Positions 46,431 through 58,693 of a DNA stretch of 64,000 bases are shown piece by piece (position 1 is the first letter of the stretch; each line of letters begins with the position of its first letter). This DNA is from Larix kaempferi (taxonomy: Eukaryota; Streptophyta; Pinopsida; Pinales; Pinaceae), in the NCBI GenBank assembly GCA_027924585.1, contig BSBM01000096.1:4464001-4528000 (forward strand), written 5' to 3'. The notes beneath the pieces are model-generated. The model did no database searches. It was not told the DNA's origin and worked only from the letters and a program-made list of their open reading frames with translations. The position numbers and the translations under genes are program-made.

Positions 46431-46705
46431 GTTGGCATATTATATATAATAACTATATAATAATATATATCATGAGAAACTCTTTCCACAAATGTATTCA
46501 TAATTATATAATAACTATAATTTAATATGTTTATTATATGATTATATAGTTATCAATATGCGGGCTTTTAAAAAACAATCTCTCTATATTATTATATTAT
46601 ATTATTTTAAACTACATTGAAAGATTGCTCAAGTTATCACATTATGTTATTATCCTTAGATTCTTTGTCAAATAATGATATTCATCGGTGATAGAATCCT
46701 CCCAT

Positions 46706-47066
46706 TTGGGTTGACCATGCACGTCTGCATATGTATCAATATCACATGCCTCTAGCATGTATGCCATTATATCAACACGACCACATTGTTTCTAACTTAT
46801 TTTCTTCTTTAGTCGCTTATATATCATGCATCAGTGCCAATAGCTTCAACTGCGTCAGTAGAATATCTGGGAAGATAGATGTTCCTTACTTAAGGATTTG
46901 TCATACAAAAATCAACATCGGTTAACTAAGAAGGTGTTCCAAAACTTGTGGTCAAATCAACTATGGAAATTCAACTGCAATTTAGTTCTAGTATATGAGT
47001 TGAAAACCCTATGTAGTAGTCAGTTGATCCAAAATTCTTCAAAATTTCCAATGGATCACTACTTAA
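46706..47066. other. Decayed sequence downstream of the copia fragment
   Basis: Might continue the copia pol on the minus strand, but I could not read a motif. Confidence 0.35.
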
Positions 47067-47636
47067 CTAGCTAAAAGAGGAATTAAATAGTCTAATATCG
47101 GAAGTCTTATCATCAAAGACAAAAGCTCTCCTGCAAATAATCTCTTGTTTGATTGGATCAAATAACCTATAGAATTTGGAGTCTTCATAGTAGCTTGTCA
47201 TAATACAAGCATGGATTTTTGCATCTAGCATATTTCTCTTGTCATCTGGAATATGAGACCATGCCATATAGCCAAATGCTCTGATATGTCCAACAAAGTT
47301 TTTTCTCTCACTCCATTTCTTAAGAGGAGTCGTGTCCTATACAACCTTAGTCAAAATCAAGTTTAGAATATAATTTGAGTAGTAAACAACTTCTGCCTAA
47401 AAACTAGTCAACAATCCTTTGGCCTAAATCAAACACCGTGCCATCTAAACCAAGGTATTATTATTCCTTTTAACAACATCGTTATACTAAGGTATGTAAG
47501 GTATATATATCGTTTCCAAGAGATACCATTCTATGACAAGTAGCTCTCAAAATCCTTTCCTCCATATTCATCTCCAATTGTTTGATCTTAAATATTTCAT
47601 TGTTCAACCGCATTGATTTTTAGCCAATGTCATAAA
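47067..47636 (-). pseudogene. Ty1/copia integrase fragment
   Basis: The minus strand, in broken frames, shows NEYGGKDFESYL, a NDVVKRNNNTLV-like stretch (normally NGVAERKNRTL), MARCLI, VYYSNYILN and then the open frame AWSHIPDDKRNMLDAK with FYRLFDPIKQEIICRRAFVF. These are the second half of the copia integrase core and its C-terminal tail. The fragment stops where the truncated Ty3 LTR begins at 47637. Confidence 0.78.
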
Positions 47637-48461
47637 TTCCTTAAAAATATATGTACCAATTTTTTCCAATCTCGAATGCGGTGGCACAATGGTAAGTCCG
47701 GCGGATCGTGGACCGTCGGTTCCAAGGTTAATCCCCACGGGCTCCATTTTTTAATGTAACAATTGTGTGGTGGCATGTTTAATATATGATGCACCCATAC
47801 TTTAGGATATGGCATGTATTACATGTAAGTGGTGACTCCACCGTATGGTCACAAACAATCCATGGGGCCAAGGGATTATCCCTCGGCTCCACCCATTTTT
47901 CAAAATTGCCTTCCATTCAAAATTAAAAACAATATTTGCGACTTTGTACAATAAGCAACACTTGTGGTGGGATGGTAGGACACGGGATTGTAGGCCTTTA
48001 GACCCGTGGGGGGTCAGGGGTTTGATCCCCCTGCCCACCATATCTTTTGGTAACTAAAACCATTAGATGGCCAACTGGGCTTCCCATGTGGCAACCTTCA
48101 GTTGGTCCACGTCATTGCCACCTGCACAACAACCTGCCACATGTCATATTTTGATAGGAACACGTAGATTCCAACTGGATGCCAACTCATAATGTCCTAC
48201 CACATGGTGCTCTAGAGTGTTCCACATCAGCGTCGTACATTCCACGTGTCACCCTTTCAGTTGTGCCACATGGCACCCCTTTTTTTACCAATTGCATGTT
48301 TTCCCGAAATTTTAGAATGCGATATATTCTGCATCCGGATTCCATTTTTTATGAAACGAATGTCGTTGGAAATCTCTCGGTGATCCATACACAATGGCAT
48401 GATTCTGTTCAGCATTTGAAGACTTCAATTTTTGGTCATCTTGGGAGATATTCTTATATCA
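47637..48461 (-). repeat. 3' LTR of the Ty3 element, truncated
   Basis: Aligns with 53730-54558. Its outer edge is fixed by the purine tract just inside (minus strand AAGTGGGGAGGTT, then TGATATAAG). The part equal to 53166-53729 of the other LTR is absent, replaced by copia integrase sequence. It contains tRNA-like sequences (see 47965-48040). Confidence 0.85.
47965..48040 (+). ncRNA. tRNA-like fold inside the LTR
   Basis: TGGTGGG (47965-47971) pairs perfectly with CCCACCA (48034-48040) as an acceptor-like stem. CACGGG (47981-47986) pairs with CCCGTG (48003-48008), and CAGGGG pairs with CCCCTG around TTTGAT as a T-arm-like hairpin. The anticodon-like loop is 16 bases, too long for a real tRNA. 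The sequence runs opposite to the element. The copy in the other LTR (54067-54137) has lost about 11 bases of the D-arm part. A second A-box-like TGGCACAATGG lies at 47682-47692. Confidence 0.45.
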
Positions 48462-48475
48462 AACCTCCCCACTTG
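48462..48475 (-). promoter_or_regulatory. Polypurine tract of the Ty3 element
   Basis: Minus strand AAGTGGGGAGGTT directly before the 3' LTR start. Confidence 0.75.
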
Positions 48476-48499
48476 AAGCTTTTGGACCACCAAAATCTT

Positions 48500-49740
48500 G
48501 GAATCATTCAGCAAATAGGTGAGGGTACAACTCCCTCACCTTTTCGGTCTCTATCCATTGTGATTTTCTTGGATGCATTCATTTTAGACCCGCACGAAGA
48601 TATTCCACATCTCCTCTTCGTGAAGTCCTTATTCTTCTGTCTAGAATGATGTCTTCTTGTAACTCATCAAGATATTCAGGTGCAAAATCATCTACATAAG
48701 GAAGATGAACAATATCCTCTTGATCCATGATCATTGGAGGCTCATACAATTTCAAGTTTTCCACATTCACAATGGAATACATCTACATGTATGGAGGAAA
48801 ATCTAACCGGAAAGCATTGTTACCAACTTTGTCCAAAATTGTGAAGGGTCCATACCTGAAAGGTTTAATATTTTTACCTTCACCTTTAAGTCGGTCTTTT
48901 TTTATATGAAGCCAAACTTGATCACCAACTTGGAAATGATGATCCACTCAATGCTTATCATGCCTTGTCTTGTACTTGGCTTGGATCTTCTCCAATTGTT
49001 CCTGTACTACATGGTGTACCAACTGGATCTGTTGGATGAACTTCAAGGCTTTGTCTGCATCAACTTGTCCATCTTCCACAGAATATTTCCCATAAACAAA
49101 GTCTAAAGGAGACTTTGGCAAGTATCCCAAACATGTCTCGAATGGAGACTTTTTTGTAGAAGAGTGAATGGCATAGTTGTAGGCATGATGTACATAATGC
49201 AATTGTTCATCCCAAATCTTAGGATGCTTACAACAATATCCTCGGAGTATATGTACCACTGTGTGGTTGATTACTTCATTCTAACCGTCGGTTTGTGGAT
49301 CGAAAGCAATGCTCTTCTTCAACTTAGTGTCCATAAGTTCCCACAAAGTTGACCAAAAATTCCCAAGGAAGCGGGAATATCGATCAGATACAATAGAAGT
49401 GGGTAACCCAAAATGAACCCAGACATATTGGAAGAACAACTGAGCAATCAACTCTGTTGTGACCTGCTTTTTACAAGGCATTAAGATGCACATTTTACTG
49501 AACCTATCCATAACCACATACAAGTAATCATGACCTTTCCTAGCCATAGGTAACCCTCCCATAAAATCCATAGACACACTTTCCCATGGACGAGAAGGTA
49601 TAGGGAGTGGAGTCTACAAGCCCAATTTTTTGTTACTTGGATTACTTGTAGCACACATAACACATCCCTTTACATATTTGGATACATTTTCATTCATCCG
49701 AGACCAATAACAATACCTCTAGCGGCTAAGTTATTGTCTT
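48500..49740 (-). pseudogene. Integrase with chromodomain-like tail
   Basis: The zinc-binding part shows REAHTSLIFGHFG and, in another frame, CVMC. The core keeps its acidic residues: SMDFMGGLPMARKGHDYLY, VSDRYSRFLGNFW and QTDG, then NEVINHTV after a stop. The C-terminal part has HFQVGDQVWLHIK, RYGPFTILDKVGNNAFRL and YSIVNVENLKLYEPP, the GPY/F domain. The tail (DIILDRRIRTSRRGDVEYLR, then after a stop KSQWIETEKVRELYPHL) resembles the chromodomain-like end of related plant Ty3 elements, which guides insertion. At least four stops or shifts. Confidence 0.85.
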
Positions 49741-51450
49741 TCCTACACCAAAGTGACCAAATATAAGAGAAGTATGAGCTTCTCTGATTACATGAACTCT
49801 TTCACTCCGTGGAATACAAATTTTTCCAAGATGATATAATAACTTATCATGAACATGATAATCCAATTCTTCAGTTTGAGTGCCATGCATTAAAGACTCA
49901 TACACATCTTTGAAATCTTCATCCCGAGCATATTGTTCAATGTAACTTGCATGAGCCAATGGACTATTTTGAAAGATAATAGACGCATTGATTGGAGATA
50001 TTGATAACATGTCTACTACTTTATTCTGGATTCCCTTTTTATATTTAATGACCAAGTGAAATCGTTGTAAAAATCCCATCCATCTGAAATGTCTTGATTT
50101 TTGTAGCTTAGTTTGTGATTGAAGATATTGTAATGGTTGATGATCAGTATGTATTATTGTTTCTTTACCCATTAGATAATGTTTCCACTTCTTCACACTT
50201 TGTACTAATGCATACAACTCTTTATCATATGTGGGATGGTTAGTAACTGCTTTAGGGAATATTTCATAATGATAGCAGATTGGTTTCTTATGTTGTATTA
50301 AGAATGACCCCATGGCATAACCACTAGCATCTGTTTCAATCTCAAATTAATGTTGTATATTTGGAAATGAAAGTACTGGAGCTGTGCTAATATTTTGTTT
50401 CAAAGTGTCGAAGGCCTTCTTCTATTTGCCTCCCCACTGAAAGACTTGTTTCACACTTGTCAAAGCATGTAAAGGAGAAGCAATATATGAGAAGTTAGCA
50501 ATGAACTTCCTCCAGTATTGGGATACTCCCAGGAAGCTTCTAACTTATGTTACATTAGTAGGCTTGGGCCAATTTTGAATGAATTCAACTTTAGAGGAAT
50601 CAATCCTTAGTTCACCATCCCCTACAATGTGGCCTAAATAAACCAAAGATGTCTTTCCAAATTCACATTTAGACATATTCAAATACAATTTCTCCTTTTC
50701 TAAGACATCTAGGACCTACTTAACACGCTTGACATGATCCTCCCAAGTTTCACTGAATATGAGGATGTCGTCTAAGTAAACTATTACAAATTCATCAATG
50801 AATGTCCTAAATACATCATTCATAACCCACATGAATGTAGCGAGGGAATTACAAAACCCAAAGGGAATAACCAACCATCCATACAAACCCTATTTAGTTT
50901 TGAAAGTAGTTTTCCAAATGTCATTTTCATGGATTTTGATCTGATGGTAACCACTTCTCAAGTCTAACTTAGTGAAATATTTTGCATTCTTTAACTAATC
51001 CTAAAGATCATCAATATGGGTAAGAGGATATTGATTCTTTAACATGATTCTGTTCAAAGCTCTGTAGTCTACGAACATCAGCCATGTACCATCCTTCTTT
51101 GGTACTAAAACAATCGGTGAACCACGTGGAGAGGAACGTGGTCGAATGTCCCCTCTCTCGAGAAACTATTGAACCTGCTTCTTGATCTCTACATTTTCAA
51201 TCACTGAAGACTAACACATATCAATATTTGGAAGAGGAGCATCTTGTTGTAAATGGATCTCATGTTGTATTTTTTCTTTTAGGAGGTAATCCTTTAGGTT
51301 CCCGGAATACTGCATCAAACTTACCAACAACCTTAACCAATTCATCTGTAAGTTTAGGATCACAACCTTTAAAATCATTAGTCTTATCAACATCTTTAGC
51401 TTTAACAATCATGGGAACAAAACTTTTACTTGCATTTACTAATCTCTTCA
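49741..51450 (-). pseudogene. RT and RNase H of the Ty3 element
   Basis: RT motifs are readable with only a few stops: [75 protein letters not shown] and the catalytic VYLDDILIFS (YLDD at 50767-50778), then YLGHIVGDGELR. RNase H follows with FEIETDASGYAMGSFL, YDKELYALVQSVKKWKHYL, TDHQPLQYL and IKYKKGIQNKVVDMLS. The NKVVDMLS end normally reads NVVADALSR. Confidence 0.86.
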
Positions 51451-51771
51451 ATGACTTGCAAAAACCAAAGATAGATTAGTTTTTAAACGGTGAACTCGAA
51501 CATTGTACTGAACAGCATCCTTGGTTAGCTAGTACTTGTTCTCTTATCTGTAATAGATTGCTTTCATGTCATAAAGATAAGGGATTCCTAATACAATACC
51601 AAAGATATCCAATGGGACCACATCCAAATCAACTTCATCCATAAATCCAGAAGTGATTGCAAACCCGATTCGACACTACTTAGAAACTTGATGTTGTGCA
51701 TTTTCACAAACCCATCCGAGTGGATATGGTTTGGGGTGAGGTTTTGTTTCTAAACCGAGATTTTTAACTAT

Positions 51772-53119
51772 CTATTCTGAAATCAATTTATCTTGTGATC
51801 CACTATAAAATAAATTATCAATTTTAGTATGCTTAGAAATCACCCTTATGTGAAATAACTCACTCCTTTTCTTTTCATCATGCACGGGTTCAACTTTTGA
51901 AACGGAAACATAAGGATTTTTACCTTGTAATACCATAGTTGTGATTTTTGTCTCATATCGAGAGTTAGATCCCAAATCATGTTGGATATTGGTGGTAGTC
52001 TTACGATCTTCCTTTTTGTTCTGAAACTTTTCTAGCTTAAGCTCTGGATGAAGCTTCCAACATTTGGATACATCATGACCCCTTTTCTGACAATGTGTGC
52101 GTGTGGGTTTATCTCCTCCTTTCTTCACAATAGTTGTGTGCTTGCCTTTCCCTTTACCTTTGAACTTTCTTCCACCTGGTTTGAAAGGATTCTTGGAAAA
52201 GTTATCAAAATGACTCTTCCCCTTAGATTCAATATGGGTGGCTTGAACACACACTTCATCCAAGTTAGACGGATTGAACATAAGAATTGTATGTCTTAAG
52301 TAACTATGCAATCCTCCTATGTATTTAAGAAGTGTCTCTAGAGTATAAAGATGTATACCCAGCACTAAATCCCAATTTATAAACTCTTGTGTGTATTCTT
52401 GCACATTCTGACCCTTACCTTGTCTGAAATTTTGCCAATCCATCGTAGCCTGTTGCATATAACCCAGCGGATAAAATTGTTTTTCAACGTTGTAGTAAAC
52501 TCATACCATGAGGAAATAACTTTACCTTTAGTAAGAAGACCCTCTTGAGTTTTGATCTCCCACCAGCTAAGAGCAGTGCCACCAAGACGGAGTGTGGCCA
52601 ACTGGATTTTTGCTTCATCACCTGCAAGTTTCTGGACCTTGCAATATACTTCAATTTGTCTTTTATCCAGTTATCCAATTTTTCAATGTTAAGTTCACCA
52701 TTAAATATGGGTAAATCAAATTTTACATCAAGATTTATCAATAGCATATTAGCAACATATTTATGATGACCTTTATAATGACGAGAATGAAAAGAAGAAG
52801 CAAAACTAGAAATTGAATCTGAACTTGAAGGTGAAGATGGAGGTTCAGGAGGGTCTCCTCCATTTCCCTGATTCACTGAAACATTATGGGCCTCATCCTT
52901 TGCCTTCTTCTTTTCCCTATTCTTCAATATCTCTTGATAATCTGCAAACAGCTTCTCAACCATATCTAAAATTATGTAGAAGGATTTATGGAAAGCCTTA
53001 TCATGCTCTGAACGGGCATCCTCCTCTTCCATTTTCTTCCTTCGGATTGTACATTCAATTTCTAGATCAAAATGAACAAGCTCTCCTTCACCTACCTTAA
53101 GCTTGCCCCTAGTAATCAT
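51772..53119 (-). pseudogene. Gag and protease start of the Ty3 element
   Basis: The open frame from 53119 has a charged, probably coiled-coil part, a PPEPPSSPSSSDS linker and a capsid start (KFDLPIFNGELNIEKLDNWI). After a frame change, ATLRLGGTALSWWEIKTQEG and FRQGKGQNVQEYTQEF complete the capsid. A Lys/Gly-rich stretch leads to a knuckle reading THCQKRGHDVSKCWKLHPE whose first Cys is lost. The end (ELFHIRVISKHTKIDNLFYS) is the protease start; its DSG is now YSG, so the active-site Asp is gone. Confidence 0.83.
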
Positions 53120-53149
53120 TCACACACTCACAAATCCATGGTTAAGCAG

Positions 53150-53161
53150 TCTCTAATACCA
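53150..53161 (-). promoter_or_regulatory. Primer-binding site of the Ty3 element
   Basis: Minus strand TGGTATTAGAGA against the initiator-Met consensus TGGTATCAGAGC, four bases from the LTR end. Confidence 0.75.
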
Positions 53162-53165
53162 AACA

Positions 53166-54558
53166 TGATCTGAATTTGCAGGATCGTTAATTAACCAAGA
53201 TTTATGTGAAAGCTTCAACAATTAAATTTTGAAAGAAGACTTTATAAAGGCTTTAAAAAGGCAATTTTAAAGAGCACATAATCACAAAAATGTAAAATAA
53301 TAAAGATGAAAACAGAGTTCATAAAGGACTACGTCTTTGGGCCCCTTCTAGTGAGACAGATTTCATTAATTTCTTCAAATGCTACAAGTTACATCAATTC
53401 TGAGGACACTCTCAAATTCAGACCGTTTGCTGCAAAAACAGACTGCACCATTGCGTCCATCTCGAAAAATTGTAAAAACTTAGTATAAGCATTGTATACT
53501 TTGCCTAGGACCTCCCTTGGCACACAATACGAGAAACTCTGCCTCCTGCACTATACGGATTGGTACAACCCACCTCACGTTCCATGCCTGCATGGAAATT
53601 CGTGCCCACCACTGTCACATCTGAACTGTCCTGTTGTCCCTCCAAACCCATGGTTAAATAGTGTAAAAAGGGTGGTTTTTTGGGCTTCCAGTAGCACGCC
53701 CACATTAACACCATATCCCGGTTTAATTTAAAAATATATATGCACCAACTGTTTCCAAGCCCAAAGGCATTAGCAATGTGGCACAGTGGTAATTCTGGTG
53801 GATCATGGATCATGGACCGAAGGTCCCAGTGTCAATCCCCACGGGATTTGTTTTTTAATGTAACAATTGTGTGGTGGCATGTTTAATATATGGTGCACCC
53901 ATACTTTGGGATATGGCATATATTACATATAAGTGGTGGCTCCACCGTATGGTCACAAACAATCCATGGGGCCGAGGGCTTAGCCCTCGGCTCAAGCCCT
54001 TTTTCAAAATCGCCGCCCATTCAAACTTAAATACAATATTTGCGACTATGTATAACAAGCAACACTTGTGGCAGGATATGGGATTGTAGGTCATTGGACC
54101 AGTGGGGAGGTCAGGAGTTCAATCCCCCTACCCACCATTTTTTCTTTGGTAACTAAGGCCATTAGGTGGCCAATCGGATTGCCACATGGCAGCCTCCGGT
54201 TGTTCCATGTCATTTCCACCTACACAACAACCTACCACATGTTAGATTCCAATATGTCCATGTAATGCCAATTGGATTCCAACTCAACCTGTCCTTCCAC
54301 GTGGTGCTCTGGTAGTGTACCATGTTAGCGTCGTATAGGACATGTGTCACCCTTTCAGTCGTTCCATGTGGCACCCCTTTTTTTACCAATTGCCTGTTTT
54401 GCCGAAATTTCATAACACGATATCTTCTCCATCCAGATTTCGTTTTGCTGAAACAAGTGTCACCGGAAAGCTCTTGGCAATCCCTACACAATGGCATGCT
54501 TATGTTCAGCTTTTGAAGACTTCAATTTTTGGTGATCTTGGGAGATCCTCCTGGATCA
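53166..54558 (-). repeat. 5' LTR of the Ty3 element
   Basis: Starts TGATCCAGGAGG on the minus strand at 54558 and ends CAGATCA at 53166. The outer 830 bp match the 3' LTR; the inner 560 bp have no partner in the window. Confidence 0.82.
54067..54137 (+). ncRNA. Second copy of the tRNA-like fold in the 5' LTR
   Basis: Ends TCAGGAGTTCAATCCCCCTA and CCCACCA, a B-box-like T-arm and acceptor end. The D-arm part is shortened relative to 47965-48040. An upstream TGGCACAGTGG (about 53779-53789) is a perfect A-box match. Confidence 0.4.
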
Positions 54559-56209
54559 CTTAACTATGGAATTATGTTAAAACAGTATGATGAAGAATCT
54601 CAACAAATATTTTTAGACATACGGCGTCATGCCATGAAGAAGGATCAAAAGAGTCATATGGGTTTATTTTCATGTGAAAACTTTCTATTACATGTTTATA
54701 GATTCCTTCAGTAGAAGAAGATCATTATTTTTATAACTTTAACAACAAGTATAATGAATTTCATCCAAGTTGACTTGGCTGAAATATTGAGGGACCCCAT
54801 AAGCCATATCCAAAGCAAAGAAGTTGAGGGTAAGAATGTTCAATTATTATTTTTTAAGTTTGAAGGTTACTATGGATAAATGTTATAGATATGGAATATG
54901 TAATTATTATTCTTGGATATCCTCGGAGGAACTCAATTGGTATGATTAAAATTTATGTGCAAAAGAAGTTTATGAAGTTTTGGTACAAGGAAAAGAAAAT
55001 AACATTACAAGATATTTATGTTAGTTAAAGACAAGACCTAAAGAGGACACATGAATAAGTCCTTGCAATAAAACTAATTGCAATACCAATAGATACAATA
55101 GATGAAGAATCAAAGGTTAAATCAAAATCATCTACAAAACTACTCGAATGAGATCCCTAAGAAGGGCATAAAAAAGAAGAGTTTAAAGAGTTGCATGACT
55201 CAAAGGAGACTGTGTTGAAGATTCAAAGAAAGAAAAGCAATAGCTAAGGTTGTTCATATCCCCACCCACACCATCATGAGACACCAAGATCATCATGGCA
55301 AGGTCGTGAGCATCAACAAACATATTATGGACCAACATGGAACCAAAAAGGAACCTAATGTAGAGGTACATGGAGGACTAAAATCTATGAGTGGAGATAC
55401 ATAATAGCACAATGAAAAGAATAAACCAAAGGAACAACCAAAATCAATATCATGGTGGTAGGGTACCAATTGGAGTTAGTTGTTACCCCTCATATTGTAT
55501 GAAGATTACACTAGTGATTTTCATCACAATGGATGATGTCTGCATCATGGCACCTATGGAATTTATTTCTTTACTTACACTATATGCTTGGAGATGGTAT
55601 CATCAATTGACTAATTTGGCATTTTGATGGAGGAGACTCATGTTTGCTTGGTGGATTGTCATGTCTGACGGTTCCACTAGTGGTACTCTTCATATTTCAT
55701 ACCTTTGCTAGGTGGATCACGCTCCTAATACATATTTGATGGTTATGTTGTACTTCATCATGGTGTTATTTAGGTATACATATTCATCTAGGGAGTGCTA
55801 CACTTGGTCCATGTATGATTGTTCTAACCTCCCAAGGGGTTGAATAATGGTGATGTGAGGTAATGGCATCATATTATTTTTGGAGCATCCTAGTGATTGT
55901 GTATGATGGCGTTATGATATTGTTTTGTCACTGGAAGGGGATGTTCCAGATCATGCCCTTTTGTTGAATGTATAGTGGGGACATACCTAATGCATCACTA
56001 GGAGTTAGCACCATTATATGTTCCTTTCTTATGGTGTTAGTGGTGGTGTGCGTAGGTTGAGCCCAATCTTTTATTCATATCTTGGTACCATGGTGGGGCT
56101 TTGCTAAGACATGCAACTTACTTTTACATAGTAAACACGATATACTATAAAACGAGAACCTACACGAGTTCTCTTTTTTTGGAGATTACATTTAGTAGTT
56201 ATTTTTACC
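54559..56209. other. Gene-free DNA, nothing recognised
   Basis: Only short open frames (for example 54529-54714 and 55391-55627). No domain. Confidence 0.45.
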
Positions 56210-58090
56210 TCTGTTTCGAAAGGTGGTGCTACCAATATTACTTTTTATTTCTTGGAGCTAAATTTATAACTTTATTGAAACCCCGTCTGATACCCTTGCA
56301 ATCAAAGACATAAATCAACCCTCAAATTGAAAAATAATGATACCGGTAACACTACTTTTTATTTCAAAATTATTTAAACGACACTCTAAAAATAAAATAA
56401 TAATAAAAAAACAATTTTAATTTCAGAAAAATAAAAATAAAAATAAAAAATTATTACAAATTTATAACAAATTAAAAAAATAAGACATTTAAATTAAAAA
56501 GGGAAAAAAAATTAATGCAAAATTTTTAAAAACATATAAAATAAAGTTTAAAACAAAAAAATATTAAAATACTAATTTAAATATTAAAAAACAAAAAATA
56601 ATAAAAAAAAATCACAAATATAAAACAATTATGAATAATGAGCAAAGGGGAGGGAGGAATGGCGACACGATTCTAAGAATTGCACCACCATCCCTCCCGC
56701 CACCATCAGTCTCTTTCCCATCCGCCTAACTCTCCCTCCCACTCCTCGTTCCTATTATTATCGGTGTGTTAAAATGTTTTGGGAGGTTTTACAATATGTT
56801 AAATGTGGTGGGGTTAAATATAATATTGTGCTATAATATAATATTATAATATATAATATAATATAATGTTATAATATATTATTATATAATATAATGCTAT
56901 ATTATAACATTAAATTATAATATAATATTATGTTATAAATTATAATAATAAAAAATATTATGTTAAATATAATATAGTGTTATAATATATAATATAATGT
57001 TATAATGTATTATAATATAATATAATGTTATATTATAACATTAAATTATAATATTATGTTATGTTATAAACATTATAAAAATTATGTTTACAATGTTTTT
57101 ATTCTATTTTGAAATCAAATTGGAAAACCTACTTATCTAATTCTACTCTAACCTATGAGCAACGTATTTAAAATAATGTATAATGATACAGCCAATGCAG
57201 CCATCAAAGGAAATAAAAACCAACAGGGGTATATAAGCCCTGCACCAGTATGTAAGGCTTGTATACCGTGCAATGTATGATTGACGAAATATAAAGCATT
57301 TATAAATTAATTCACGGCTAAAAGTACATTATGCTTACCTTTTTGGGAAGAGCTTTAATACAACGATTCCATCCAGGATTCTATCATGTCATAGAAATTA
57401 TTCTCGTAATCCTTGCACAGAGGAATGGAATACAAGAATGATTCTTTTACCTTATTATCTTCTTTGTTGTACATGTAAAGAAGTTAAACATTTTGGAATG
57501 TATTCTCCTCAGATTCTTATTTCTCTCTGATAATATCACAATATTCATAAGAGAGCAAAGACTGTGTGTCCCTCAACTCCTGGTCTATATACTCAACAAA
57601 TTTAGGGTTAACAGTATCAACAAATGATTTTATTTTATTTTTTTTCAAAATAGGTATGTTTCTAATTCATTTTTATTTTAGTTTTTACAAGTTTGATCTG
57701 TTTAATTTTTATTTATTTAAAAAAAAAGCCTTTTTTAGGTAAATGTAACTTGTCAAAGGAAAGCAGTGTTATTGGTAGCACCTCTTTTCGAGGCTCGGGT
57801 TAATTTTGGCCTTTTCGTTGGAACGACATCAGCTATTAATGCAATGACATTAAAAAAGTTGTAATTTTATTTCTCAATTGGGGGTTGATTGCAACGACAC
57901 CATGTTACCTGCCTAGGGTTACTAAAAAGTTGTAATTTTAGCTCCGAAAAAAAAGTGGTGGTACTACATCACCCGAGGTTATAATTTTAGCCCAAGAAAA
58001 ACAAATGGTGCTACGGCACTACCCGTGGTTACCAAAAAGTTGTCATTTTAGCGCTCCCCCCCCCCAAAAAAAAGGGGGGGTGATACGAGT
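56210..58090. repeat. AT-rich block with inverted degenerate ends
   Basis: The left end (56210-56345, with AGGTGGTGCTACCAATATTA and GAGCTAAATTTATAACTTTA) is related in inverted orientation to the tandem units at 57765-58070 (TATTGGTAGCACC, AAAGTTGTAATTTTAGCTCC). The middle holds an A-rich run (56380-56640) and an array of TAATATAATGTTATAATATA-like motifs (56810-57090). No transposase. A non-autonomous DNA element is possible. Confidence 0.5.
57850..58070. repeat. Degenerate 50-70 bp tandem repeat
   Basis: The core GGTTACTAAAAAGTTGTAAT followed by TTTAGC and later GTGGTGGTACTAC or GTGCTACGGCACTACC recurs about four times. The last unit ends in a C10-A8-G7 run (58056-58080) that can form a hairpin. 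Confidence 0.65.
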
Positions 58091-58693
58091 ACCACCACTT
58101 TTCATTTTGGGGTTTTTTATGCAAAAATAAGAAATTTTATGGCTAGAGTTCTCGTTCTTTGTATATAGATCTCATTCTATTGCATATCGGGTTAGTACAA
58201 CACATTGATGAAGCACTAACCTTTGTGCACACATGTGGAGGTTGATTTAAATGCTAATTGCACCACCTTTACCTTTAGGGAGGGTACTTTTGGTTATGCA
58301 TGCTATCTTTTAACCTGGATTGCTCCAATTTATCGCTAAATAAGTGCCATTAGATGCAGAATGGATGCGGGATTCCAAACTGTGGTTATAATAGAAAATC
58401 CAATAAATGTCAAATGAGTTAAGGCTATTTCAAATCTATCATTTTAAAATCCTCGCTACATTTTGATCACACGTGCCACTTAAAGGGTGGTTTTTTTTGC
58501 TATATGATTTGCACGTGCCATTGAAAGTTAGTTTTTTTCATTTATGGAGGTTGTTAGTGGTTAGATTCTCTTAGAGGCACATTGGTTACATGAGAGAATT
58601 ATTGTGTTGTTTTCTTAGCATGCTTTATCAATTCTTCTTAGAGAAGAAATTGAATCACAACAACTCATTGCTACTTTTAGTAAGGAAGTTGTT

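Larger units (their letters stand above)
43393..46705. mobile_element. Large inverted repeat with 560-bp arms
   Basis: 43393-43957 aligns with the reverse complement of 46148-46705. Shared landmarks in opposite order include ATTTGACAAAGAATCTAAGG with ATAACATAAT, TATGAATACATTTGTGGA, GTACTTGGGGTAAAC and GCTCGAGT...ATTGCAAGCAGGAGG-type sequence. Divergence is moderate. Between the arms are about 2.2 kb with no transposase. Either this is a foldback-type element or two copies of one 560-bp repeat inserted in opposite orientation. No target duplication was recognised. Confidence 0.75.
47637..54558 (-). mobile_element. Ty3-type LTR element with long LTRs and chromodomain-like tail
   Basis: A minus-strand element whose 5' LTR is 53166-54558 (about 1.39 kb) and whose 3' LTR is 47637-48461. 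Both LTRs start TGAT on the minus strand and share more than 800 bp, but the 3' LTR lacks the last about 570 bp. Gag, protease, RT, RNase H, integrase and a chromodomain-like C-terminus are in order between them. There are several stops, but long parts stay in frame. The primer site fits initiator-Met tRNA with changes. No target duplication can be expected because the 3' LTR is cut. Confidence 0.88.
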
